DNA of 39,165 nucleotides from an uncultured Beijerinckiaceae bacterium (GTDB taxonomy: Bacteria; Pseudomonadota; Alphaproteobacteria; Rhizobiales; Beijerinckiaceae): positions 1 to 39,165 of the forward strand of contig CALMGA010000346.1 of assembly GCA_937863205.1 (NCBI GenBank), given 5' to 3'. Of this stretch, positions 25,130-32,475 are shown in pieces. How positions within the stretch are numbered: the stretch's first letter is position 1; each line of letters starts with the position of its first letter. The position numbers were made by a program, and so were the translations under genes. The notes beneath the pieces are model-generated. The model saw nothing but the letters and a program-made list of their open reading frames with translations, made no database searches and had not been told where the DNA came from.

Positions 25130-26164
25130 CTACAAAATCGTCGTGCCGTAGAGCAGGGCGTGGGACACGTAGTACAGGGAGATGAAAGCCGCGAGCGCGC
25201 CGCAGAACTTGACGGGGACAAGAGCCACCTGCCGCACGCTGGCCCGGGCTTTGACGTCGTCGAGGATCAGGGCGAGCAGGACGCCGATCACGCCGGCATG
25301 TCCGATCGCGTCGATCTTGCCGAAGCCGAAGATGGCGGTGATGAAGATCGAGGTCAGCATGATTGCCGAGCAGCGCCGGGTGAAGGGCGTCAGGGTGAGG
25401 GCGAAGGCAAGAGCGAATTCGACGACGCCGGCGGCGCGCATGTAGTAGGCCGGATCGAAGCCGAGCGACATCTCGGGATGAGCGACGAAGAGCGGGTAGG
25501 TCCACTCGGGGTAGGCCCACTTCTCGACCGAAGCCCACATCAAAGTGATCGCCACGCTCCAGCGCAGGATGTCGATCGGGCGCCGGCCGAAGATCGTCCG
25601 ATTCATCCCGAGCGCGGCGAGATAGGCGGCGATGCCAAGGAAGATCGGGTAATCGGCGAGGTGGAACACACCGTAGGACGCAACCGCGGTGCCGAACAGC
25701 ACGACGATGCCGGTCGCCGACACCACCCAGGTCCGCTTGTCGATCAGGCAGGCGCCGATCAGCAGTTGCAGCCAGGGAACATAGGGCGACGCCGTCTTCA
25801 GTTCGGGCGTCAGCAGGATGCCGCCCATCGTCCACAGGGCGATCATCAGCAGGCCGATGCTGGCACGGACCAGCACGTCGGGCTGCACCGAGATCAAACC
25901 GAAGACCCGGTCGAGCGCACGGTTCATCGCCGCGCCGATGACCGAGCGGTCGACGATGGCGCCGCCGACCAGAGCGGCGATGGCGATGACGGACAGGCTC
26001 TCGAAATCCTGGCAGAGAACGTTGCCGAGGCCGTCAGGCTGGCCGGCGACCGAAAAGGCGCAGAACCACTTTACATGGGCCTGAGCCGCCCCGGGCAGTC
26101 CCGCGACGCAGGACGAGGTGATTCCGGCAGCTGCGGCAAGCCGCGACCTTGATGACTTGAACAT
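25130..26164 (-). CDS. Polytopic membrane protein with DoxX-like region
   Basis: 344-residue integral membrane protein. A signal-like N-terminus (LAAAAGITSSCVAGLPGAAQA) exposes AHVKWFCAFSVAGQP to the periplasm, with two cysteines (Cys in WFCAF and NVLCQDF) that might form a disulfide. About nine hydrophobic helices follow. The C-terminal half, DILRWSVAITLMWASVEKW, AYYMRAAGVVEFALAFALTL and FGKIDAIGHAGVIGVLLALI, resembles DoxX/quinol-oxidase-subunit-like four-helix proteins. Start ATG 26164 has GGGGGGCGTC just upstream; ATG 26191 is less likely. It lies beside genes for a cupredoxin and a di-haem c-type protein, suggesting a redox or metal-related membrane role, which is inference. Confidence 0.75.
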   Translation of the reverse strand: MFKSSRSRLAAAAGITSSCVAGLPGAAQAHVKWFCAFSVAGQPDGLGNVLCQDFESLSVIAIAALVGGAIVDRSVIGAAMNRALDRVFGLISVQPDVLVRASIGLLMIALWTMGGILLTPELKTASPYVPWLQLLIGACLIDKRTWVVSATGIVVLFGTAVASYGVFHLADYPIFLGIAAYLAALGMNRTIFGRRPIDILRWSVAITLMWASVEKWAYPEWTYPLFVAHPEMSLGFDPAYYMRAAGVVEFALAFALTLTPFTRRCSAIMLTSIFITAIFGFGKIDAIGHAGVIGVLLALILDDVKARASVRQVALVPVKFCGALAAFISLYYVSHALLYGTTIL

Positions 26165-26208
26165 TGACGCCCCCCGACGTAGCGGGCGCATCAGGCCCGC
26201 ATGAAAGG

Positions 26209-26214
26209 AGTATA
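26209..26214 (-). promoter_or_regulatory. Possible -10 box of the DoxX-like gene
   Basis: On the minus strand TATACT (26214 to 26209) lies about 45 nt before the ATG at 26164 in an AT-rich patch. No good -35 was found 17 nt upstream, so it is weak. Confidence 0.3.
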
Positions 26215-26253
26215 CACAAGTTTAACGAGAATGCCCGACCACATTTCAGCCTT

Positions 26254-26275
26254 GGTTAATCATGCCTCGTTAACC
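26254..26275. promoter_or_regulatory. Inverted repeat GGTTAA-N10-TTAACC
   Basis: Perfect 6-bp arms (26254-26259, 26270-26275) in an unusually AT-rich patch upstream of both the DoxX-like gene (minus) and a small membrane ORF (plus); a T-run at about 26284-26290 follows. It could be an operator or, on the plus strand, part of a weak terminator. Confidence 0.35.
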
Positions 26276-26371
26276 AGACGCGGCTTTTTTACATGAGTCA
26301 TCGAGATCCGGCTCATCGTTTGGAAGACTGGCGCGTTCTAGGCTGCAGCGAAGACAAGGCGGGGCAGGGCG

Positions 26372-26533
26372 ATGTTGGCAGCTTTGAGCATGACGAGTTT
26401 CGCCGGTGGAACTCTGGTAAGCTGCTGCGCGGCCCGGATGGCTGGACAGCGGGAACGATACGAATTGCTGGGCGGACTGCTTCTGGTCGGCGGGCTCGTT
26501 CTCGTCGGCATGGGCTTGCCGCTCTTCCGCTGA
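26372..26533 (+). CDS. Small membrane protein, 53 residues
   Basis: ATG 26372 to TGA 26531-26533. The peptide opens MLAALSMTSFAGGTLVSCCAA, then a basic loop RMAGQRERYELL, then a strongly hydrophobic segment GGLLLVGGLVLVGMGLPLF ending in Arg. This is a plausible one- or two-helix inner membrane protein with positive residues between the helices. GGGGCAGGG sits a few bases upstream as a possible ribosome site. It lies between the DoxX-like gene and the di-haem protein gene, on the opposite strand to both. No family recognised. Confidence 0.5.
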   Translation: MLAALSMTSFAGGTLVSCCAARMAGQRERYELLGGLLLVGGLVLVGMGLPLFR

Positions 26534-26619
26534 CGCTGGGGCGCGAGGAGGGCGGAACACGCCCGCGTCGCACGGCGACGGCGTCTGGTGTCGTCCGCAT
26601 CGGCCCCGCGCGATCGCGG

Positions 26620-27639
26620 TCAGGGCGGCAGTATGAAGTCCGTCTCGCCGGACAGCGTCAGCAAGAAGCTTTTCAGATCCGCTTTCTCCGATGCGCTGAG
26701 GTGAAGTGGCCGTATCTCCTCCGCCCGGCTCGCTCGGGCGATGCCGCCTTGATCGTAGAGTTCGATGACGTCTTCGAGTGATCGTTTGCTGCCGTCGTGC
26801 ATGTAGGGCGCGCGCTCGGCGACGTTTCGCAGGCCGGGCGTCTTGAAGGCGTGCTGCAGCTTGACGGATGATGCGAAGTATCGGCCCCGCCCGGGGTCGT
26901 TCATGCTGGATCCGACGTCGTGGAAGGATCCGTCGGTGAAGGTCCAACCGCTGTGGCAGGCAGCGCAGCGCGCCTTTCCCACGAACACCACGAACCCCCT
27001 CCTGGCCTCCGGGCCGACCGCGGTCTCGTCGCCCTCGACCCAGGCGTCGAAGGGCGAGCGCACCGAGGTGAGCGAGGCGACGTAGCGGGTGAGGGCGAGG
27101 CCGACATCCCTGGCAAGGACGTCGTCGTGCCCGAACGCTTCTCGAACATCGTGGCGGTAGCTCGCGTCAGCCTGAAGATCTGCGGCGAGCACGCGCAGGG
27201 GCATGTTCATGGTGGTGGGGGATTTGATCGCGAACAGCGACACGTCGGCGATGTCGGAGAAGCGCCCGGTCCATCCCAGCCGATCGAGCGGTCCGATGTT
27301 CAGCAGGGTCGGCGCCTTGAACAGCATTCGGCCGCCGACGTCGTTGACCGGCACGGGTTGCCCGTCGCTCCAGCCCCTGTCGGCGCGGTGACACGAGGCG
27401 CAGGACGTCAGCTTCGATCCCGACAGGCTGGCGTCATAGAACAGCCTGCGCCCGAGCCGCCAGACCGGGTCGTTCTCGGCACGTCCATCGTGGACGAGGT
27501 TGGCCGGCCGGCGGAACGCCCGTCGCGGGTCCGGTTCGTCGGCGCCCAAGCCGGCCGCGACGGCCGCGACGAGAACGAGCGAGACCGCTGTGACGAACGC
27601 CGCGACGCCTGCGGCCCAGATCGGCTTCGAAGGGCACAT
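26620..27639 (-). CDS. Di-haem cytochrome c peroxidase/MauG family protein
   Basis: 339-residue periplasmic c-type protein. An N-terminal hydrophobic segment (WAAGVAAFVTAVSLVLVAAVAAGLG) is a signal or anchor. Two haem-binding sites are present: CASCH at residues 80-84 and CAACH at 225-229. Between them FKAPTLLNIG and GWTGRFSDI fit the family; APYMHDGS near residue 280 carries the Met that usually ligates the high-potential haem in bacterial CcpA peroxidases (MauG has Tyr there). It therefore looks more like a peroxidase than MauG. ATG 27639 has no good ribosome site; TTG or ATG upstream to 27693 is possible. With the cupredoxin it could form a periplasmic electron-transfer pair. Confidence 0.9.
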   Translation of the reverse strand: MCPSKPIWAAGVAAFVTAVSLVLVAAVAAGLGADEPDPRRAFRRPANLVHDGRAENDPVWRLGRRLFYDASLSGSKLTSCASCHRADRGWSDGQPVPVNDVGGRMLFKAPTLLNIGPLDRLGWTGRFSDIADVSLFAIKSPTTMNMPLRVLAADLQADASYRHDVREAFGHDDVLARDVGLALTRYVASLTSVRSPFDAWVEGDETAVGPEARRGFVVFVGKARCAACHSGWTFTDGSFHDVGSSMNDPGRGRYFASSVKLQHAFKTPGLRNVAERAPYMHDGSKRSLEDVIELYDQGGIARASRAEEIRPLHLSASEKADLKSFLLTLSGETDFILPP

Positions 27640-27869
27640 GGCGTGATCTAACGTCGAAATGGTTAGGGAAGGCTGACTCGTTCGTAACTGCAATGTCTAG
27701 TCGCTTCGACAAGCGATTGTGGCGTTGGCTCACACCCTTACCTGCAGTTGTGCTCGTAAGTACCTTGCGACCCGATAGCCTCGGTGGAGTTCCGGTTGCT
27801 GCGACTTCGATCCGGTAATGTTGGCATCGGAATGGGCGTAACGAGCAAGGAACAAGCAATGAGATCCCG

Positions 27870-28559
27870 TTACAGCAAACCAGGCGCCGGATCGGGACGC
27901 CGGATCGCCTCCGCCACCTCCCGGCGCAACTCCGGCAGCACGTCGGCTTCGAACCAGGGATTGCATTTCAACCACGACGAATTGCGCCAGGATGGGTGCG
28001 GCAGAGCGAAAAGCCGTGGGCCGGTGCCGGCATGCTCGCGCCAAGCGCGGACGAGGTCGCCCTGCTTGAGGGCTGCGGGCAGGGGACGATCGAGGCGCCT
28101 GAAATGATAGGCCTGCGCGTGGCGTCCGATCGTCAGGATCAGCTCCACCTGGGGCAGGGCGGTGAACAACCGATCGTGCCACAGGGCGGCGCATTCGCGG
28201 CGCGGCGGACGGTCACCCTTGTCGGCCGTGTGGCCGGGGAAGCAGAAGCCCATCGGGGCGATCAGCACGTTGCGGTCGTCGAAGAAACGGGCGCGGTCGA
28301 GACCCATCCAGAAGCGGAGCCGGTCGCCCGACGGGTCGTCGAAGGGGATGCCGCTCTCATGGGCGCGGATGCCCGGCGCTTGGCTCGCGATCAGGAGGCG
28401 CGCGCTGCTGTTCACCCGCAGGATGGGACGCGGCTCCTGCGGCAGCGGTCTGCCGTGGACCGGCGCGTCCCGACACAGCCGGCAGGCCCGGATGTCATCG
28501 GCGAGCCGCGCAACATCACGGAGGCGCGCGGGCGGGCCGGCTCGCTCTGGTCCGGTCAT
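27870..28559 (-). CDS. Uracil-DNA glycosylase family protein
   Basis: 229-residue protein of the uracil-DNA glycosylase superfamily (family 4/5-like). It has RLADDIRACRLCRDAPVHG, with only one CxxC-type pair visible, LLIASQAPGIRAHESGIPFDDPSGDRLR as motif A (the GxxPG-like site reads SQAPG), and ALPHPSWRNSSWLKCNPWF as motif B, where HPS binds the minor groove. This subgroup, with HPSWRN and NPWFEADVLPELR, is common in proteobacteria and not biochemically well defined. ATG 28559 is close after GGAG (2-nt gap); ATG 28643 adds 28 low-complexity residues. The four Cys of an iron-sulfur cluster are not obvious, so cluster content is uncertain. Likely role in base excision repair. Confidence 0.85.
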   Translation of the reverse strand: MTGPERAGPPARLRDVARLADDIRACRLCRDAPVHGRPLPQEPRPILRVNSSARLLIASQAPGIRAHESGIPFDDPSGDRLRFWMGLDRARFFDDRNVLIAPMGFCFPGHTADKGDRPPRRECAALWHDRLFTALPQVELILTIGRHAQAYHFRRLDRPLPAALKQGDLVRAWREHAGTGPRLFALPHPSWRNSSWLKCNPWFEADVLPELRREVAEAIRRPDPAPGLL

Positions 28560-28843
28560 GACTCCGTTCGGCGGATCCGCCGCTTCCCGACCGCTCCGCG
28601 CCCGGCGAGGCCTCGGCGGGCCCGGTCGCCAATCATCGCCCACAATGGCGCCCGCCCGATCATAAAAGCGGCATCCTGTAGCAAGCTCTTAACGCTCTAC
28701 TCCGCTTTGCGGCGATACCGATTAAGACCACGGCGTCAAGCGCCAATCGGTTAACATCCACCGTTTATCATTCGCATCATAACGAGTGGCGTCATGCTGA
28801 CATTTTGGCGTTGTCAGAACCGCTATTCGTGTTAGAAGGGGGC

Positions 28844-29386
28844 ATGATTTCGTTGGCCGAGATCCAGGAAGATTTTTCGAAAAGCGCAAGCGCCGCCTTT
28901 GAGGCGGCGTTTGAAGCCGGTCGCGTTCAGGGACGTAAGGAAGCGTTAGCGGAATTGCAGACGCATATGGCCGGCTTCTTCCAAATGCCGACACAGATGA
29001 CGACGCAGGCTGACAGCGGCGTCATGAGCGACATAGCTAACAGTGCGAACGAAGGCCGCGCCGCACCTGGAAGCGTCAAGCCCGTTGTACATCGCATGTT
29101 GAAGAGCGCACCAAACGGTCTTACCACAAGCGAAATAGCTGGCCGAGGCGGCTTCAAGTTCAACAGTGTTCGCGGAACGCTTTGGGCACTTGGCCAGGAA
29201 GGGCATGCGGAGAACCGAGACGGCAGGTGGTTCGCGATCCTCAAAACTGAGGAGGCGGACGAAGAGCCAGAGCCGCTTAGCGTTGGCAGAATAGACGAGC
29301 TTTTTGGGGAAGCGAGCAAAGGCCCGCCAGCCGAAGCGAGCGAGCCTTTGCAAGTTGAAGGGCGCCCCGTCAGGCGCTTCTCATAG
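28844..29386 (+). CDS. Winged-helix domain hypothetical protein, lower GC
   Basis: 180-residue protein with no named family recognised. Residues 1-46 are a charged amphipathic helix (SASAAFEAAFEAGRVQGRKEAL); residues about 76-132 (VVHRMLKSAPNGLTTSEIAG, then FKFNSVRGTLWALGQEGHAE and a strand GRWFAIL) read as a winged helix; the tail is acidic then basic (EGRPVRRFS). Codons use A/T in third position much more than neighbouring genes (aga, tta, aat, cta-type choices), suggesting horizontal transfer. ATG 28844 is preceded by AAGGGGG. It stands alone next to a tRNA-like fold and a truncated XRE gene, in what looks like an island remnant. Probably DNA-binding. Confidence 0.6.
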   Translation: MISLAEIQEDFSKSASAAFEAAFEAGRVQGRKEALAELQTHMAGFFQMPTQMTTQADSGVMSDIANSANEGRAAPGSVKPVVHRMLKSAPNGLTTSEIAGRGGFKFNSVRGTLWALGQEGHAENRDGRWFAILKTEEADEEPEPLSVGRIDELFGEASKGPPAEASEPLQVEGRPVRRFS

Positions 29387-29389
29387 TTC

Positions 29390-29456
29390 GGGGCTAGCAA
29401 GCGCGAGAGGGGACCGTCCAAGCCATCTCTCGCCGGTGCAAGTCCGGTTAGCTCCA
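29390..29456 (+). ncRNA. tRNA-like fold, degenerate tRNA or tmRNA-type 3' end
   Basis: GGGGCTA (29390-29396) pairs with TAGCTCC (29449-29455) as a 7-bp acceptor-like stem with one G-T pair; discriminator-like A follows at 29456. A T-arm (GCCGG, loop TGCAAGT, CCGGT; 29432-29448) abuts it exactly as in tRNA. The D and anticodon region is replaced by one hairpin (GAGAG/CTCTC, 29405-29431). AGCTCCACC at the end resembles tmRNA 3' ends. It starts 4 nt after the preceding stop codon. It may be a decayed tRNA, a tRNA-derived attachment site or a structured RNA. Confidence 0.35.
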
Positions 29457-29585
29457 CCCCTGCCTCCCCTTCCACAAGGGAGTGCAGATCGTCCATCTAC
29501 CCCGGTCGCCTCAGGTCCACACTGAGGACGGCCGGCCCATATGCTTCTATAGCCTGTAGGGCCGAGTCCGTCCAGTTGAGACCTT

Positions 29586-29729
29586 CTAGCCGACCTTGCT
29601 GAAGGATATTCCTGGTGCGTCGCCTTCCACGATCCCGGTCCCTGCCTTCTCCAGCGCAGCTCGAATTGCCGCTAGGTTGTTCGGCATCGGCTTGCGGCGT
29701 CCGCCCTCGTAATCCTTCACGGTTGAAAG
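29586..29729 (-). pseudogene. C-terminal fragment of an XRE-type helix-turn-helix regulator
   Basis: On the minus strand, the frame ending at TAG 29586-29588 encodes LSTVKDYEGGRRKPMPNN, then LAAIRAALEKAGTGIVEGD and a short tail. This is the second half of a phage/XRE-type HTH (recognition helix onwards, with the R.P.PNNLAAIR.ALE.AG pattern frequent in alphaproteobacterial regulators). The first half of the domain is missing: the sequence breaks at about 29725-29730, where a SpoIIM-family coding frame begins on the other strand. Confidence 0.7.
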
Positions 29730-30722
29730 CGCCGCGAATCCGCCTGGGCCGAGCTGGAAGGCATCCTGGCGCTCATCGACAAGCGCGGCATCTCCGGTCC
29801 CGATGCCGATGCCTTGCAGCGCCTCCCCGTGCTGTACCGCAACGTCGTCTCCTCCCTGTCAGTCGCCCGCACCATCGCACTCGACCGCAACCTAGTGAAA
29901 TATCTCGAAGACTTGTCGCTGCGCGCCTACCTCGTGGTGTATGGCCCAAGGAGCGGCGCGGTTGAAGGGCTGCTCGCCTTTCTGCGGCGCGGCTTCCCGG
30001 CGGCGGTGCGCTCGGCGCGCTGGCACATCGGCGTCGCCACGCTCGCCACCGCCGTGGGCGTGCTGGCCGGCCTGATGCTTGTCAACGCCGACGCCGACTG
30101 GTTCTCCGCCCTGGTACCCGTTGATCTCGGCGGCGGCCGCGGCCCGTCGAGCACGGCGGCCGAGCTGCGCGCCGACGAGATCTTCGCACCCTGGCAGGGC
30201 TTCACCGCCTCCTTCGTGGTGTTCGCCAACAGCCTGTTCCGGCACAACGCGCTCATCGCGCTCACCGCCTTCGGCCTCGGCTTCCTCGCCGGCGTGCCGA
30301 CGCTGCTGCTGCTCGTCTACAACGGCATGACTTTGGGCGCGTTCGTCTCGATCCACGCCCGGCGCGGCGTGCTCGTCGACTTTCTCGGCTGGGTGTCGAT
30401 CCACGGCGTCACCGAGATCGGCGCCATTGTCCTGGCCGGGGCCGGCGGCCTCGTGCTCGCCGACAAGATCCTTTTTCCCGGCCGCTACGGGCGCCTCGCC
30501 AATCTCGCCCGTCACGGACGCGAGGCGGCGCAGCTGGGGGGCGGTGCCGTGCTGATGCTGTTCGTCGCCGGGCTGATCGAAGGCGGCCTGCGCCAGCTCG
30601 TCGCCAACACGGATGGTCGCTTCGCCATCGCCGCGGTGACGGCGAGCCTGTGGCTGATCTATTTCCTCTCCGGCCGCGCCGGGCGAGGGGGCGAACTCGG
30701 AGAACGTGGCGATGGCGCCTAG
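29727..30722 (+). CDS. SpoIIM-family membrane protein lacking its N-terminal start
   Basis: 331 codons of a stage II sporulation protein M-family protein, conserved in non-sporulating bacteria in operons with RDD proteins, MoxR ATPases and DUF58 proteins. The frame opens right after a TGA (29724-29726) with KRRESAWAELEGILALIDKRG, then LPVLYRNVVSSLSVARTIA, and several membrane helices (IGVATLATAVGVLAGLMLV, IALTAFGLGFLAGVPTLLLL, and others), with VSIHGVTEIGAIVLAGAGG as the family signature. No ATG, GTG or TTG occurs before TTG 29814, so the normal first residues (perhaps 15-25) are gone, replaced by the XRE remnant. It may be a pseudogene or be translated from TTG 29814. Its stop overlaps the RDD gene. 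Confidence 0.72.
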   Translation, partial: KRRESAWAELEGILALIDKRGISGPDADALQRLPVLYRNVVSSLSVARTIALDRNLVKYLEDLSLRAYLVVYGPRSGAVEGLLAFLRRGFPAAVRSARWHIGVATLATAVGVLAGLMLVNADADWFSALVPVDLGGGRGPSSTAAELRADEIFAPWQGFTASFVVFANSLFRHNALIALTAFGLGFLAGVPTLLLLVYNGMTLGAFVSIHARRGVLVDFLGWVSIHGVTEIGAIVLAGAGGLVLADKILFPGRYGRLANLARHGREAAQLGGGAVLMLFVAGLIEGGLRQLVANTDGRFAIAAVTASLWLIYFLSGRAGRGGELGERGDGA

Positions 30723-31647
30723 CACGGTCGCCAAGGCAATCAGGCGGGACGCGCCGGCCGACAGGGTCGCGCTGCTGTTCGAAGGGTCGCGCCACCGATC
30801 CCGCGAGATCGTCACTCCCGAAGGCGTGGCGCTTCGCGTCGCCGTGGCGCAGCGCGGCGAGCGGCTCGGCGCCTTTTTCCTCGACATGCTGTTCTGGTCG
30901 CTGGCGACGGCGGCGATCTTCATCGCCCTGCTGCTGGCCGGCGCCAGCGGGCTCGAAGGCGACGTCCTGACGACGATCGTCCTGTTCCTCGGCTTCCTGC
31001 TGCGCAATCTGTACTTCATGCACTTCGAGCTGGCGTGGCGCGGGCGTACCCCCGGCAAGAAGGTCATGGGTTTGCGGGTCATCGACCGGGACGGCGGACC
31101 ACTCGAGGCCTCCGCCATCGTCGCGCGCAACCTGACCCGCGAGGTCGAATTCTTCCTGCCGCTCGAAGCGCTGGTTTCGCTGGCCGCATCCACTGGCATC
31201 GGCCTTTGGGCCAATCTCGCGACCTTCGGCTGGATCGTCGCCATCGCCGCCCTGCCGTTCTTCAACCGCGACCACCTGCGCGCCGGCGACCTCATCGCCG
31301 GTACGCTGGTCATCGCCATGCCCAAGCGCGTGCTCGCCTCCGAGCTGAGCGAGGCGGCGACGGACTACGTCTTCTCGGCAGCTCAGCTCAGGGCCTACGG
31401 AACCTTCGAGCTGCAGGTGCTGGAAGAGCTGCTGCGGCAGGCATCGACGGCCGAAACGCGCCGTCTCCGCGACGAGGTCGCCGCCAAGATCTGCAACCGC
31501 ATCGGCTGGACGACGCCGATCCCGCCCGGGGATAGCGTACGCTTCCTGCGCGCCTTCTATACGGCCGAGCGGGCTGATCTGGAGCGCGAACAGCTCTACG
31601 GGCGGGGCCGCGACGACAAGGATTCGCGAACCTCGGCGAAGAACTGA
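30712..31647 (+). CDS. RDD family membrane protein
   Basis: 311-residue RDD protein. The RDD domain spans residues about 45-205: LRVAVAQRGERLGAFFLDMLFW with the conserved Arg and Asp, ELAWRGRTPGKKVMGLRVIDRDG, and FFNRDHLRAGDLIAGT near its end, with three or four membrane helices between. The rest (about 210-311) is a soluble helical tail with charged repeats (LLRQASTAETRRLRDEVAAK). ATG 30712 has GGAG 9 nt before; it overlaps the SpoIIM stop by 11 nt. RDD-SpoIIM pairs usually continue into DUF4129, MoxR and DUF58 genes; here a repeat half copy and a minus-strand gene follow instead, so the operon seems truncated on both sides. Exact function unknown. Confidence 0.85.
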   Translation: MAPSTVAKAIRRDAPADRVALLFEGSRHRSREIVTPEGVALRVAVAQRGERLGAFFLDMLFWSLATAAIFIALLLAGASGLEGDVLTTIVLFLGFLLRNLYFMHFELAWRGRTPGKKVMGLRVIDRDGGPLEASAIVARNLTREVEFFLPLEALVSLAASTGIGLWANLATFGWIVAIAALPFFNRDHLRAGDLIAGTLVIAMPKRVLASELSEAATDYVFSAAQLRAYGTFELQVLEELLRQASTAETRRLRDEVAAKICNRIGWTTPIPPGDSVRFLRAFYTAERADLEREQLYGRGRDDKDSRTSAKN

Positions 31648-31653
31648 GCGCCT

Positions 31654-31693
31654 GGAGCATCGGATTGCAAACTGCGTAGCGGTTTTCGGATCC
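31654..31693 (+). repeat. Palindromic repeat, half copy D
   Basis: GGAGCATCGGATTGCAAACT followed by GCGTAGCGGTTTTCGGATCC matches the half of the dispersed repeat that contains GAAAAGTGCGCAGCGGTTTTCGG in copy A, diverged in the middle. It fills the short gap between the convergent RDD and membrane-protein genes. Confidence 0.65.
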
Positions 31694-31701
31694 GGGGCTG
31701 C

Positions 31702-32475
31702 CTAATCGAAGACGCCGGAGATTCCGCGCGGGCCGGACGTGCCCGTGACCTGCCGCAGCTCATGATATAACGCCACCGGGAGGGTGACGTAGAGTGGCAT
31801 ACAGAGGAAGCTGAACACCTGCGCCCCGGCTTGCACCGCGACCAGGCCGGGCAGCGATGCCTTGTGCGTCAGCGCTGTCATGACGCCTACGCCGAAGAAC
31901 AGCAGGCCGGGCAGGAGATAGAACAGGAGCGACACGCCCAGGATGCGCCAGCGATTGTTCGTCGTCAGTTCGCGGCTGCGCGTCTGGCTCTCGATCGGGC
32001 CCATCCGCTCGACCACGCTGATGATTGGGGACAATCCATACATGCACGCGAGGATGATCCCGGGTACGACCAGCAGAACCAGGCCGAGGAAAATGCCGAG
32101 AACGAGAATGATCGTCGCCCCGACGTAGGGCAGGAAACGACGCGCCCCGACCTTGAACGCTTCACCGATCTCGAAGGGCTCGTCCGAGAGCAATCGCATC
32201 GTGGCGTGAATGAGTGCGACCTGCGCGAGCAGGGCGAAGATCGGTTTGGCGACACGACAGATGATCGTGACGAGGTGCAGGGCGCCATTCCCCTTGATCA
32301 GCAGACTGGCGATCGACGGCAAGGCCAGCAGCGCGACGAGCAGCGAGATCGCATAAAATTTCGTCCAGGCTCGACCGATCAGGACCAAGGCGAGGGAGAA
32401 GACGCGACCCACGGCGATCTTGCCGATGGGTTGCGCGCTGTACAAGGGCTGACGAAACTGCGTGATGTCGGCCAA
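31702..32475 (-). CDS. Polytopic membrane protein, glycerophosphodiesterase-membrane-domain-like
   Basis: 257-residue protein of about six helices. After a soluble N-terminus (ADITQFRQPLYSAQPIGKIAVGRVFSL) come membrane segments including AISLLVALLALPSIASLLI, TIILVLGIFLGLVLLVVPGIILACM and ILGVSLLFYLLPGLLFFGVGV. The blocks EPFEIGEAFKVGARRFLPYV and VVERMGPIESQTRSRELTTNNRWRI are typical of the YciC/glycerophosphoryl diester phosphodiesterase membrane-domain group, but no catalytic domain is present. The start is uncertain: TTG 32475 is the best in frame and has only a weak GAGA upstream. The open frame continuing to 34218 runs across an unrelated gene and is not meaningful. Function unknown. Confidence 0.7.
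   Translation of the reverse strand: MADITQFRQPLYSAQPIGKIAVGRVFSLALVLIGRAWTKFYAISLLVALLALPSIASLLIKGNGALHLVTIICRVAKPIFALLAQVALIHATMRLLSDEPFEIGEAFKVGARRFLPYVGATIILVLGIFLGLVLLVVPGIILACMYGLSPIISVVERMGPIESQTRSRELTTNNRWRILGVSLLFYLLPGLLFFGVGVMTALTHKASLPGLVAVQAGAQVFSFLCMPLYVTLPVALYHELRQVTGTSGPRGISGVFD

Noticed and set aside
24555..27639. Methylamine utilisation (mau) cluster
   Set aside because: The cupredoxin and di-haem protein recall amicyanin and MauG, but no methylamine dehydrogenase subunits or maturation genes are present and the di-haem protein keeps a peroxidase-type Met.
29432..29448. Resemblance of GGTGCAAGTCCGG to part of the cobalamin riboswitch core
   Set aside because: The other conserved riboswitch boxes are absent and no cobalamin gene follows; the segment fits better as a T-arm.
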